Part shown: positions 44,967 to 55,560 of the stretch, piece after piece
Layout: each line of letters begins with the position of its first letter
Numbering within the stretch: the stretch's first letter is position 1
Source: Hermatobates lingyangjiaoensis
Taxonomy: Eukaryota > Arthropoda > Insecta > Hemiptera > Hermatobatidae
Reading direction: 5' to 3'
Length of the DNA: 64,000 nucleotides
Assembly: GCA_026182355.1 (NCBI GenBank)
Contig: JAPFBL010001929.1
Span: 1,542,001 to 1,606,000, forward strand
The notes under the pieces: generated by a model
Seen by the model: only the letters and a program-made list of their open reading frames with translations
Databases searched by the model: none
Told to the model about the DNA's origin: nothing
Made by a program: the position numbers and the translations under genes

Positions 44967-45957
44967 AAAAAAGTTAATCTCATAAATAGTAGTTTTTATT
45001 AACTGTATAACTGAATTATATTAACTTGTTTGACAAGTAATATTTAATAATCTGGTACTGTTTCATTATTTATTTTACTATATAAATCATCATTTCATTA
45101 TTACATGAGATTGATTGACAACCTCTGCATGAAGTATGTGAGCTCTAGCTTACGTCCTATATGCACCAGTGAGGTTGTGTTCATAACTTTTTTTTCTTAC
45201 TTTGCATTTCTTCGTGTTGATGTTGATAATTGTGGAATTGCATTTTTTCGGAAAGGACATCAAGTCGTCTGTTCCAAGTTGTAGGCTGTCAGAGACATAA
45301 ATTATTTCTAAGGCAAATAAATTTAAGAAAAGCTAAATGTAGAATGACAGACGTTGAATAAACCAAGTTTTATAATTACAAAAATAGTCTTGCCAGTAAT
45401 TTCTGCTCCCCATATGAGAGTTATTGTCCTCATTATATCTGATAAATCTCTAACGGTTGGTTTAACTGCTTGAAAATGGCAAATACAAGTAATATACTGT
45501 TGGTAAATAACTGGAAGGAAAAGAGATCTATAAGAATGTAAAAGGTATGCGTGGGCGGTGCCGGAGGGGAGATGGTTGTGATCATAGAGCGGCAAATTGA
45601 CTCTGAGGAAGCAGAAAAGTCTGGTGGAGCGTGGACAGATCACGTGGCGTGCACCTGCCCTCTGGGTGAGCCCTAAAGGATGCATGTCACATGATGTACT
45701 TTAGCTTATCCACAACCAAAAGCGATTTAAGCCAGGGTAAAATACTTTGAGTGTAACACAGTAACACAGCAATTAAAAGATATGATCATCACCTTACTTC
45801 TAGGCTCTTCCATTATTTCAACTACACAAGAGATTCACATTTAAAATACTCACATTTTCTGTTAATACGACCTTAGTAGTAACAATTATTATTATTATTA
45901 TTTTTCTATTATTATTTATTTGATGGTGACTATAGCACTGCGTCTTAAAAACTACTG
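44967..45957. other. gene-free stretch with a GC-richer patch
   Basis: AT-rich to 45500. The block 45520-45700 is GC-richer and includes CACGTGGCGTGCACCTG (E-box-like) and CATGTCACATGATG; the 120-codon minus frame across it has no recognisable domain. Regulatory element possible but unproven. Confidence 0.35.
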
Positions 45958-46135
45958 TACTCCCCCCCCCCCCTTCTGCACTAAAGTACCCCACCAGTTA
46001 GCTTTAACACCTCCAAAAGACTTAGTACTTTTGTGTACTTCCCCCCCCCTCCCCCTTCTGTACTAAAGTACCCCACCAGTTAGCTTCAACACCTCCAAAA
46101 GACTTAGTACTCTTGCTGGGTCTAATGGTAAAAGT
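45958..46135 (-). repeat. tandemly duplicated LINE 3' end
   Basis: Two units of about 78 bp (about 45973-46050 and 46054-46130) share ACTAAAGTACCCCACCAGTT, AGCTT.AACACCTCC and AAAAGACTTAGTACT, each preceded by an oligo-C run. Read on the minus strand, the inner unit contains the last codons and the stop of the LINE protein. Tandem short 3' end repeats are common in non-LTR retrotransposons. Confidence 0.75.
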
Positions 46136-46540
46136 TTTTTTATGGCTTTCTTGATTGTCCCGAAGCACATACCTCTATGCAGCAAAGTTTCCTGAAAATC
46201 AGGTGCGACAGTGTTTCTTCCACTTGTTTGCAGAATCTGCATAAACCATCTTTGATAATGCCCATTCAGGTTCCGTACGTTTCGTGAGAAAATTGAAGAA
46301 CTTCAAGGCAGTCTTCTTCGGGTCCTTAGGTGCACTTGTGGGTAGTTGGCTCCCTCTACTTAGCGCTTTTTAACCCTCTGCGCCTTGGATTGAATCTGAT
46401 CTGTGTCTGGAATAAGATGAGTGGATTTGAGAAGTTGGAACGATCTAAAACTAAGGTGGTCAGGCACAGCACCTGGTTATCTTCTCCTCTTCTTTCGTTC
46501 TTCCGTGCATATAGCATAACCTCGTGAAGGCCGAAAGTTG
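46063..46540 (-). pseudogene. non-LTR retrotransposon ORF2 C-terminal remnant
   Basis: Minus strand: MGIIKDGLCRFCKQVEETLS then HLIF, followed after a frameshift by LLHRGMCFGTIKKAIKKLLP and a C-terminal VLSLLEVLKLTGGVL before a stop at 46065-46063. The CRFC...E.ETLSHL pattern is the terminal zinc-knuckle of I/Jockey-type LINE proteins, and a final LL.FLK.TG is their usual C terminus. Upstream, NLNGH precedes MGII as in related elements. The part at 46260-46540 matches 63525-64000. Frameshifts and stops show it is dead. Confidence 0.65.
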
Positions 46541-47797
46541 GAGTTGAAAGTTGTTAAATAGCTAGAGGTTATTAGAGGTGCATAATCACTCCATTACTAC
46601 CCCTAGTAGTAATAATTAAGAAATCATTGGGTAAAAGGTACAAAAATGTGACGATTGATAAAAAGTAAGTGCCTATATCGACCTCCATGGTTCGAAGAGT
46701 GTGGCTTGATGAATAAACTAGAAGTCGATAACATCCTAGTAGCAAAAGAGTGGTTAATAAATATTAAGTGGTCATGCTTGAGTTTATAAAAACACAAATA
46801 CACAAAAAGTTTGAATAACATACAAGATTCGAAATGATGTTGATAAGTAGTAGGTGCATGGTTGAAGCTGGTTCTTCGCATACAAACGCAATGATGACCA
46901 AACAGAGGAACAGACTGAACTTAGAAAAATAGTGGTGATTTGCAGCTAAAACTCTCTGACTTTGAACCCAATATCAAGAATCTTGATATTAGACATTTTT
47001 CTCATTTATTTCATCCATTTTAGTAAATGAAGTATGCTAGTTCATCTTTTCATTCTTTCTATTTTTCAAAAGAAATGTTCATTTTAATTAAGTATCAACT
47101 CTTAATTTTATGATTTTGTAGAAAAACAAACAATTCTATTTATCTTTACTAAGCCATTATTAATGACTTGCCATGACTCTCTTTTCCTGGCATAGTACAT
47201 AGTACTATATGCGGTGTGTGGAGTTACGAAATTGTTCCACTTTGAAGAAATTTTCATCAATATTATTCTTGTTACAATTTAAAATATATTTCCTGTGTTT
47301 GAGCCATTACGTCAAATTTAACAATATGAGAACCTACCATAAATCTATAGTTTTATTTGCACTGTACAGTCATTAATGAATTTCATCATATTTGGGATAC
47401 AAAAATGCTTTGATTGGATTTCTATGCAGGCATCTAACTTCTTCTCGTACCAATGTGGGAAAAATATAAGTTGCTGTCATCAGTGTGAAAATATATGTCT
47501 TTTTCAATGATATTTTTCAAGGGGGATTGAGAAGAAAAAAAATATTTTGGGGAAGAGTCGATACGATGAAAAGTTCTAGGACCCTTCATCTAAGGAAAGA
47601 GAGCTCCTTCAGTTGATAGCAACCATTATAACTTGTGAGAGAAGATCAACACTTTATTCCTGGGTTCTTCCATTATATCAACAACAAGAGATTCAAATCA
47701 GTTCCTACGTCCCTACATGCTTTGTCTTAAGTCTCACATTTTACAAGATCTTTAATATACCGTTATTGGTATAGAGACACTGTGTATGGTGTGTCCT

Positions 47798-47799
<2 letters not shown>
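46541..47799. other. gene-free stretch
   Basis: Nothing recognised. Confidence 0.5.
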
Positions 47800-47868
<69 letters not shown>

Positions 47869-47875
47869 GTTTGTG
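47800..47875 (+). repeat. (TG)n microsatellite
   Basis: About 70 bp of TG dinucleotide with a few substitutions at the 3' end. Confidence 0.97.
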
Positions 47876-48410
47876 CATGTCTGATAGAGAGTATCTATGT
47901 AAGGATAGAGAGAGAGAGTGAGTGAGTGAGTGAGATGGAGAGAGACAGAAAATAGTGTGTGCGTGTGTATGTGTGTGAGCTGACTATTCTGCAGCTCAGT
48001 GCACCTCTCCTATAGGAGGGTTCTTGTGGGACATCAGTTGTGACTAAAGAGTGTCACGTTAAAAAGCATCGATCTGTTGTGCTTGCTCATTGAATGGCTG
48101 AACGGTTGATAGACATGATAATAAATCAAATCAAGGGAGGGCTGAGTGTATGTCTGTCTGAGAATATGTGTGAGATTGAGAGAGATAAGCAGGAAAAGAG
48201 AGTGAGAGTGAGTGAGAAGGTGTATGATTGGGTCAATGAGAGAGATAGTGATGTGTGGGTGTGTGTGCGTGTGAGTATGAGAGAGAGAATAAGTGTTTCG
48301 TTTGTAAGAGAGAGAACTGAGAGAGAATAAGAAAGTGTGTGTGGTACTGAGTGGATGATTTTGTGTGTGTTTGTATGCGAGGGGGAGAGAGAGAGTTGTG
48401 TGGGAGTGTT
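47876..48410 (+). repeat. GA/GT-rich low-complexity tract
   Basis: Purine-rich with GAGA, GTGA and GTGT clusters (for example GAGAGAGAGTGAGTGAGTGA near 47910). The 136-codon minus frame and 78-codon plus frame here reflect this bias, not genes. Confidence 0.85.
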
Positions 48411-49904
48411 CGTTTGATTTGTTCAATCTGAACTCACTGTTCAAAAAAATACAGAATAAAAATTATGAACAAAAAATTAGAACATTTTTACAAACTATTA
48501 CTTGCCTCTTATTAATATTTGCCCTTTTTTTTCATCTCGTTCATTAAACTGTTTGATTTTCACTTAAATTTACATTTAATGAAAGCCATCAAATTTAAAC
48601 TCTCATCATTATGAGTACATTCACTCTTTAAGTGTTTCCTTAGTTAAAATCTTTTATTTTTTCTTGATGTCCCTACTGATTTCGTGTGAATTTTCTATTT
48701 TTTTTTTTGGAAAATCAGACGTTAATAACCAATTATTAAGAATTAATTCAACCTAAAAATTAAATTTCAACCAATACATTAGAATTTTTGTTTTCTTTTT
48801 AAGTCGATTTGTTTGTTTAAGCTGGGCTTAATGTTATGCTAATTTGTCAAACCTGAGATTCTTCGCAAAATTATACAAGGTTTAAATTATGTGGCAGGCA
48901 AATAAAGCCGACGTAGAATAGTGTAATTAACTTGTTTTTCTTTTTTCCTTGATATTGTAACGGATAGATTAGAATCTTATTTCAGTGCAACGGTTAATTC
49001 GTTATAAAGACGTTGCCAGGAGAAAACATCTTATCCATATATATTTATTCTCGATAAATATTCATGAATGTCAAATTTTCAATTTAATTTTCTAATTTTT
49101 TTTTCAAATATTCTATATTAATTGAACTGTCGCTTGCTTGTCTTCCACTTAACACTTTATGCTCATTGTGCTATGATCCATGTTTATGTTTTATCATCCC
49201 TTTCCACCCCCTCAACTTATAATTGTAAGCTTATAAACTTAGAAATCAAGCAGATTAACTTTAGGACTTAATTAATAATGTGCTTGATTTATTCTCATCC
49301 CCACACTACTGATGGTAAATATATATTCAAATTATTCACAGGATTTGTAAATAGTGAAGCATGGGAGTTTGCAAAGCAATTGGAAGTAAGCATAACCCCT
49401 TGAGTTAGCCTAAAATTTGCAACAAATTGTATGAGTTATGTTGTTTCGTATATGTACTTCTTAATCTTCTGATAAGGATAGGAGTCTCTAGCCATCTGAC
49501 TATTGAGATCACTACATAGAATGCACATAAAGAGCAACTCAAGAGCTAAACTGATAGTAACGAAGTCTATTTATCAAGGAACAATAGACGACAGGAGCCC
49601 AAATCGAATGACAGAAAATGGACCACATGTATAAAGGCTACTATTAGCGTCAAGCTAGCATATGTTATAAGGAATTCAGGAACTAATACAGCTGAGGAGT
49701 ATTTAACTTAGTATAAAACACCAAGGCATAAATTACAAAGAGCTCAATAACAACAAAAATTAAAAATAAATATGGTGTGAGACGCTAAGGGAATTTCATT
49801 TCCCTTATTAGAAATATCTAATTCAATAACTTATAATTCAATATTTTATCAAATAACTAGATCAACAAGTACGTACAATTTTAGAAAAAGTTAACACATA
49901 GAAA
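48411..49904. other. AT-rich gene-free stretch
   Basis: Nothing recognised. A more complex patch at 48825-48945 (GGGCTTAATGTTATGCTAAT) has homeodomain-type cores but no other support. Confidence 0.45.
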
Positions 49905-50020
49905 ACTTTTTTCCACAATAAACATCTGAAATAAAAATCAACGTCTAAAACCACAGTAAGAAATCAGAATAAGAACTTTCAACCAAAACAAGTGGTCTTC
50001 GTCATCTGTTAGAGGGAGAA
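49905..50020. mobile_element. family A-related module, copy A14
   Basis: Left arm AAACATCTGAAATAAAAATC then AAAACCACAGTAAGAAATCA and a minus motif with CAGATGACGAAGACCACTTG and TTTTGGTTGAAAGTTCTTAT; C3 is retained in CAGATGA only as part of a mutated CTG. Single-armed. Confidence 0.6.
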
Positions 50021-50082
50021 CAAGCATGCTGGAGATGGCACGGAAGGTAATCCATTACTTAGACGTTATATATATATATATA

Positions 50083-50262
50083 TGATCAAACTACAAATGA
50101 AATGGGAAAACAAGACTAAGATCTTTCAACAGCAACAAGCAGTCTTTGTCAGAGTCAAAACCCAACTGTTGGGTTAGTTGGTTTTGACTCTGACGAAGAC
50201 CGCCTCTTGTTTTCCCAGTTCATTTGTGGTTTGATCATTCATTGTTATTTCAGGTGTTTATA
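50083..50262. mobile_element. family A fold-back PLE module, copy A9
   Basis: Starts at (TA)n (50068-50082). Both arms are present; the minus motif has CTGACAA, the plus motif keeps CTGACGA but has lost everything from stem II to stem III in a deletion (GACCGC joined to CTCTTGTTTTCCC). Confidence 0.8.
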
Positions 50263-50286
50263 CATTGTTATACTGAGTTTTTTAAA

Positions 50287-50553
50287 CATATACTGAGTCT
50301 TGTAAGTTTCTTACATACCTTCTCGAGTTTTCTGATCTAATTTCACAGAAACGTCGGCCCCAATACAAATACGGAAAATATATATTGTATTTTTTTGTGT
50401 TTTATGTTAAATATCACAAATCAATCGGTGATATAATTCATATGGTACCTGAAAGTTGGAGGAATTGTATCAGAAACCTCGAAATGGTATGTAAGAAGCA
50501 TATAAGACTTAAAGTTGGCAAGTTATTTAATGATAGGTATATATATGTATATA
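50287..50553 (+). pseudogene. family G/H PLE 5' region with N-terminal coding
   Basis: A GAAACGTCGGCC remnant at about 50346-50360 precedes a frame with HMVPESWRNCIRNLEMVCKK, HIRLKVGKLFND and R followed by TA-encoded YIYV. It aligns with 20936-21110 (-) (PEPWKSSMRTLEK...KVKLGITFN). Ends in a decayed TA repeat. Confidence 0.6.
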
Positions 50554-50672
50554 TCAATGTTAAAAACCACAGTAAGAAGTAAAAAAACATGATGAACACT
50601 GTTAGTTTTAGTTGATAGATGTTACACATTTGTCTCATTTCTTACTATAGTTTAGACGTTGATATAAGAATA
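50554..50672. mobile_element. family A-related fold-back module, copy A15
   Basis: ATCAATGTTAAAAACCACAG TAAGAAGT on the left; ATTTCTTACTATAGTTTAGA CGTTGATAT on the right, inverted. The hammerhead part is unrecognisable. Confidence 0.55.
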
Positions 50673-52554
50673 CACACTCTACATTAAAATTTGATTTGGC
50701 TATCAGTCACTTGAAGTAGAACTGAACTTTATTTAGGAAAACTCTATAATCAAGAATCATGTTAATTATAATTAGTTGTATTAAACATATCAAAGTTAAT
50801 AATTATTATATACATTATATACATAATATTCATTTAGTATACTTATTAACAATTCACAGGACTTGCCAGCATGTGACTGAATTATTTTCAGTCTTAAACA
50901 AACATTCATCAAAAAAATCATCTTTAACTTGAAAATCTGTCGTAGTTTTTAAAGTCAAAACTAAATTTTAAAATCCATTCAAAATTTTAAATCCCTTCTA
51001 CAATTTTTTTTCACAAAATCTTCAGCTTACTCCAAAATCTGCTTCACAGCCTGATGTAAACAAAAGTAAGGAAACTTAAAACTGATATCTTATATTGCTG
51101 TATATAAATAAATTAATCACTTGTTGCCAAGATTTTGTGGAGATGAACTGAAAAAAAAACAATATATCAAATGAAACGAACTAATAATCAATACTTAAAA
51201 AGTAAAGTGCATATTTTAATCTCTGATTCATTTTGTTTTATATTTAACCTACAAATTTATCAGATTATTTTCCTCTGTCATCTATTTTTGAGGAAACTAA
51301 TTCCTCTGAATACTTTCAAATAGTGTCATGTGCTGGATTACATGTCAAGACCACTACAAGGTAGTATAGTTCTGAATACGTTGAGAACCTGTTAGGTCTA
51401 TACCTCGTCCGCAGCATTTTTTCTCCCACTGCCCCCTGTCGAACTTTATCGCTCTCATTTTGGATTCCATTATTCTTACCTTTTTTTTTTTTTAAACTAC
51501 AACTTATGAATTGTTTCAAGTTTTATTTAATAAAGTAAACCTAATAATTCATAATTAGTCGGCATGAATTCTAAAATCAAAGATAACTCAACTAAATTAA
51601 ATTAAAATTTATTACATTTTTTTTTCTTTAAATTCTTTCCTACTCAATAACCATTTCGTGCTTTCCAAATGAGAAGTCGATTTAAATTTATACTTTTACA
51701 AGAAGGTTTTAGTCACATATTTTCTTTTTTTTTGCTTAGTAATTTGAATAGGATGACTGAATTCGGTAAAAACTGTGATATATATAAATTAGAGTCCACG
51801 TGCCTAGTTGGGTCCCTCAGTTATTTGTCTTACTCTCTCTTCTTTTCCTTTTTTTTTTAAACTGGCTTAAAAAGCGGTGAATGTAAAAGACTAGAGATAA
51901 ATATTTCTTAAACTTATGCATGATAGCTTTCTTTCTTATGAATTATAAGGAACAAAAAAAATTGCAACTTCTTTTTTCTTATTGTAAATGAAATAACTAA
52001 GCTAAGATAGCCCATCATTTTAGTTGAATAGTTTAAGAAATGAAGAATGAAAGACATAAATAACAGCTAATTGAAGAAGTTGAGTTTCTTTTTTTTTTTC
52101 TTTTTTTTTTTGAAGAATATTTTAAAGGGAAGTCTTCACGTTAGAGCTTTAAATTTCTTTAATGTCACAAAGTTAACCATAGTTAAAAAAAAAACAATGT
52201 CCAAGAGTTTTTTTCAATTTGAGTGCTGATTGTATATCTAAATCATGAGACTGCAAACTGGGCTATAACGAGAAAACTTATTAGTCCACTGGAAAACACA
52301 TTTCATAATTTAATCCATATTTTTTTTTTGTAAATAAAAATGAAAGTAAAATTTAAAAGTGAATTTGCTATTTGTTTAGAGTTCAAATATTAAAGGCACT
52401 GACAGTTGATAATTGGCAGAAATACTGCCAAATAGAAACTAAACCACTAGCCATGTTTCTAACTAAACCCATATTTTCTGCCAAATATGAATAGTGCACC
52501 TTACTTTAACTTCAACATATATAAAAATCAACGATTAACATTGACACGAAAAAA
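50673..52554. other. AT-rich gene-free stretch
   Basis: Several T runs; nothing recognised. Confidence 0.5.
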
Positions 52555-52625
52555 TCATACCATATGTCCAACGTTTCAGTCAACTTCAACCATCTCCAGA
52601 GAATATATGTTAATCCCATTTACTT
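52555..52625 (-). mobile_element. family J PLE terminal trace
   Basis: Minus strand: CTCTGGAGATGGTTGAAGTT then GACTGAAACGTTGGACATAT. GAAA, ACGT stem III, U and GGAC fit the family F layout, but A6 is G (CTGGAGA). Single motif, no second arm seen. Confidence 0.5.
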
Positions 52626-53230
52626 CAATGTATAGAAACTTACCTTTTTTACCTTACTAGAAGTAAAGTATAGTGATAATGAAAAAATTCGATCTCGAGA
52701 TTTTGACGGAATTACATGTTTCGAGGTCCCAGAAGTCATTTTATGAAGTTTTCTAACAAAATGCTCTAATCAATCTATATTTTGCAAAATTTTACAAAAT
52801 TTAATATCAGATATAGATTGATTATTAAATTGTGGAATATGAATATGGTAGTATGGTATAAGTTGTAGTGTTGTGGTATGGACGCTAGAAGTGTGTGTTC
52901 TCAGAAGTGGAGAATTTGCTATCTGATAAACGATGTAAGATTCTTGATTTTTATTGAAATTTAAACTTTAAAAATAACATCATGCCCTTTTTGGATTTCT
53001 TACCATATTCAGGAAGGGAAAACTAGAAAAGGAAGAACAAGCACAGTATTGGAGACGTGAAAGTGTCCACCGATCGATCGAAGTTTTAAAGCAGTATTGA
53101 GTATATCAAAAGTATTGAAAGTTTTAATGTTTCGTATTCATTCCTGCTTAAGCATGAATGATTTGAATGCAAGAAATTTTACAACTTAATTTATTAGTAG
53201 TTTGTAACATTGAGTGGTACTTGGTAACTA
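52626..53230. other. gene-free stretch
   Basis: Nothing recognised. Confidence 0.5.
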
Positions 53231-53281
53231 CAGATTAATAATTGGACTCTGAGTCGCCGCTCTGCCTTCCTGCGGGACTCT

Positions 53282-53322
53282 TCGCCTCCTGATGACGACG
53301 ATGATCGAAATATAGAAGTGAG
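53282..53322 (+). ncRNA. hammerhead-ribozyme-like motif, family C, tandem copy 1
   Basis: CTGATGA (53289-53295), extra C, stem II GAC/ATC (two pairs and one mismatch) around GATG, GAAA (53307-53310), stem III ATAT, A as H17, GAAGTGAG. Stem I pairs six of seven positions with TCGCCTC, one a G-U. Confidence 0.6.
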
Positions 53323-53423
53323 TTATTCCTGTGTCTATGTATGCGCTATCTTTTTTAATTAGTTTATATATATATATAATATATGAGTACCGCCCTGTCT
53401 TCCTGCGGGACTCTTCGCTCTTC

Positions 53424-53464
53424 GCACCTCCTGATGACGACGATGGTCGAAATATCGATGTGAG
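53424..53464 (+). ncRNA. hammerhead-ribozyme-like motif, family C, tandem copy 2
   Basis: CTGATGA (53431-53437), extra C, stem II GAC/GTC around GATG, GAAA (53449-53452), stem III ATAT, C as H17 (the preferred base), GATGTG. Stem I pairs TC with GA and CAC with GTG around one mismatch. The best family C copy. Confidence 0.72.
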
Positions 53465-53539
53465 TTATGTTTGTGTCTTTCTGTATGTTTCCTTCGTTTT
53501 GAATTTATTTTATTTTAAAAAAGTCCGCTGGACCTTTTC

Positions 53540-53593
<54 letters not shown>

Positions 53594-53655
53594 ATTTCAC
53601 AAAAACACGTGAAACAACAATAAACGATCAAACCGCAATATGAAATGGGAAAACA

Positions 53656-53700
53656 AGACTAAGATCTTTCAACAGTAACAAGCGCTCTTCGTCAGAGTCC
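53656..53700 (-). ncRNA. hammerhead-ribozyme-like motif, family A copy A10, left arm
   Basis: Minus strand: GACT, CTGACGA (53695-53689), stem II poorly paired (AGCG against CTGT), GAAA, stem III AGATCT (53667-53662), U, AGTC. Core complete, stem I GACT/AGTC intact; stem II is the weak point. Confidence 0.6.
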
Positions 53701-53703
53701 AGT

Positions 53704-53766
53704 TGGGTTTTTGACTCTGACGAAGACTGTTTGTTACGGTTGAAAGATCTTAGTCTTGTTTTCCCA
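53704..53766 (+). ncRNA. hammerhead-ribozyme-like motif, family A copy A10, right arm
   Basis: GACT (53713-53716), CTGACGA (53717-53723), stem II ACTG/CGGT with one G-U around TTTGTTA, GAAA (53742-53745), stem III AGATCT (53745-53750), U as H17, AGTC (53752-53755). Distal stem I TGGG (53704-53707) with CCCA (53763-53766) across a T-rich internal loop. Complete core and extended stem I. Confidence 0.78.
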
Positions 53767-53788
53767 TTTCATATAGTGGTTTTATCAT

Positions 53789-53790
<2 letters not shown>

Positions 53791-53824
<34 letters not shown>
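53791..53824. repeat. (TA)n microsatellite
   Basis: About 34 bp of TA at the right edge of copy A10. Confidence 0.97.
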
Positions 53825-53829
<5 letters not shown>

Positions 53830-54967
53830 AATATATGTATCAATTTATATCTATAATACATACCTATATATCTAAAGTTTATTTAAATTATTATTAACTA
53901 ACTTATCAAATATTCTGAAATACTGAAACACAAATAGAAGAATTATTGACATCCAGAAAGAGGGCGTCTGTTGAACCCCTTCTGAAGCAGGTAGCACATT
54001 ATTTTTTTTTCTCCCCTTCTTCTTCAATAAGACAGTGAGAATCCGCGCAGGTACTCCACAGAAGCCCTAATGCATTCAGGGCAGGCCATTTTGTGCAATC
54101 AGACCGTCTGAGGGTCTCTGATAATAGCACAGAAGCCGTGTTCGGCCTAGCACATTTGCATACTCTCCGCAAGTAAACCCTGTGTTTATCACCAAGTCCC
54201 TAATAGATGAGAAAAACTCCCAGCTTTCCTAGGACCACCGACCATACTCCTCGCCACGTATCATTGTTTATCAGTGTGGATTTCTGTCTCTATTTCTCAT
54301 TGGCTTTATCTGTTTTGTTTTCTTTTTTCTTTCAACTCCATTAGACAACAAGGCTTAATTATTAATACATTTAAATATTCATGTTCAACCAATCACTATG
54401 GGGTAGTTTTCCAAAACTTCTATATATATCTTAGTAGGTAATATTAAAAATATCATATTTATCTTGATATTTCTATACGTGAAATATCAGATTTAATTCT
54501 ATTATTAAACAGGATTAAATCTAAGTGCTACAGACTGCAGATTCTACGAGAAATCCCCCTGGCTGCAAAAATCACTCTACCAGCCTCCGAAGAAGCCTAT
54601 ACTAAGTCCGCGTAATGCACCTGGCATTAATCAAAAGAGTTAATGCTTCATTTAAGTAGTCTCTTGTCATTGAATTTCGTTTTTATGTTATTTTTTATTA
54701 CAAAAATTTTATTTTACTTCTTTTTGTTATTTTTTTGTTATTTAATTACTTTATTTATTTAATATTATTATTTGTATTCTCAGTTTTATTTTAATCATAG
54801 CTTAGTCCATAACTTTTATTTATGTATCAATTCTTCTGTTCATCCCTCAATTTTTTTCTTTTATTTATTTATTATTTTTTATATTTCCTGATTTAATTTA
54901 ATTATAAATTGATTACTGTCTACCTTATTCTCTATGACTGTGAACCTTATTCCCTGTGACTGCATTA
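53825..54967. other. gene-free stretch with candidate regulatory islands
   Basis: 54000-54260 is complex and GC-richer, with forkhead-type sites (AAGTAAACCC, TGTTTATCACC), a CCCTAATGCATTCAGGGC inverted sequence and TTTTGTGCAATC. 54540-54650 is a second such block (CTGGCATTAATCAAAAGAGT). No frames or repeat matches. The rest is AT-rich with T runs. Confidence 0.35.
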
Positions 54968-55136
54968 TTCTCCAACCATCTCTGGACCAGTGCACTTGGT
55001 ATCCCTCTCTTATCTCTCCTGAAGACAGTTCAAACTAAACATTAGAGACTGCAAGTGTGAGTTTTTAATTTCTCAATGTTTCTTTATTTACATGAACTAT
55101 ATTTGACGTTTCGGATCGTATTTTCATCGCAAAAGA
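54968..55136 (+). mobile_element. family B PLE end, copy B3
   Basis: Parallel to B2: TCTCTGGACCAGTGCACTTG, CTCTCCTGAAGACAGTTCAA, AACTAAACATTAGAGACTGC and the GTTTCGGATCGTATTTTCAT tail. GAAA is lost (TAAA). Confidence 0.75.
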
Positions 55137-55150
55137 TATATATATATATA

Positions 55151-55320
55151 AAGATTTCACATAAACACGTGAAATAACAATCAATGATCAAACATGTTGT
55201 TTTCTGTTTGTTTTCTGCATCTAGTGTTCAATTGGGTTTTTGACTCTGACGAAGACCGCTTGTTACGGTTGAAAGATCTTAGTCTTGTTTTCCCTTTTCT
55301 TATTGTGGTTTGATCATTGA
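55151..55320 (+). mobile_element. family A PLE module, copy A11
   Basis: The left arm keeps only AAGATTTCACATAAACACGT through AATGATCAAAC; unrelated TG-rich sequence replaces the minus hammerhead. The right arm is the best family A copy in the window. Bounded by TA runs on both sides. Confidence 0.85.
55233..55294 (+). ncRNA. hammerhead-ribozyme-like motif, family A copy A11 (reference)
   Basis: GACT (55242-55245), CTGACGA (55246-55252), stem II ACCG (55255-55258) with CGGT (55266-55269) plus an outer A-U and a bulged G, loop CTTGTTA, GAAA (55271-55274), palindromic stem III AGATCT (55274-55279), U as H17 (55280), AGTC (55281-55284). Distal GGG/CCC (55234-55236 with 55292-55294) extends stem I. 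Predicted cleavage lies between 55280 and 55281. The six-base palindrome cannot form a stable hairpin alone, so a dimer of two RNA units is the likely active form, as for other PLE hammerheads. Confidence 0.82.
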
Positions 55321-55384
55321 TATATATATATGTATAAATTATAAATATTATAATTTAAAATGTTTATGTATAAAGAAAATTATA

Positions 55385-55560
55385 ATGAAAACAAGATGAA
55401 GATAGACACAGACACAAGTAACTTCTATATTTTGGCAATCCTAGTCAACAGGGGTGCTTTTCTATGGGAAAAATCAACTCTTGATGACGACGATTGTTCA
55501 AAAACAGATGTGAATTATGTCTGTGTCCTTTGTTAGTTTTGATATAATTTACTACATATG
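55385..55560. mobile_element. family C fold-back PLE module, copy C5 (degenerate)
   Basis: Left arm ACACAGACACAAGTAACTTC then TATATTTTGGC (minus), right arm ACTCTTGATGACGACGATTG then TTCAAAAACAGATGTGAATT (+). Outer arms inverted (GACACAGACACAAGTAAC against ATTATGTCTGTGTCC). Cores mutated. Confidence 0.65.

Larger units (their letters stand above)
53245..53560 (+). mobile_element. family C PLE ends in direct tandem (142-bp period)
   Basis: Two direct copies share CTGCCTTCCTGCGGGACTCT / CTGTCTTCCTGCGGGACTCT, the hammerhead motif (53289 and 53431), GTGAGTTAT and a TGTGTCT tail. A (TA) run lies between them and a (TA)n of about 42 bp follows at 53549-53590. Unlike most modules this pair is head-to-tail, not fold-back. 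Confidence 0.8.
53591..53790. mobile_element. family A fold-back PLE module, copy A10
   Basis: Complete two-armed copy between (TA)n runs at 53549-53590 and 53791-53824. Both arms retain a full hammerhead core. The left arm begins AAGATTTCACAAAAACACGT; the right arm ends CATATAGTGGTTTTATCATT. Confidence 0.88.

Noticed and set aside
45323..45685. 120-codon minus frame as a gene
   Set aside because: No recognisable domain, and the GC-richer patch makes stop codons rare; codon use shows no coding signal I can see.
48034..48444. 136-codon minus frame rich in His, Thr, Ser and Leu
   Set aside because: Lies in GA/GT-rich low-complexity DNA; the plus strand is open as well.
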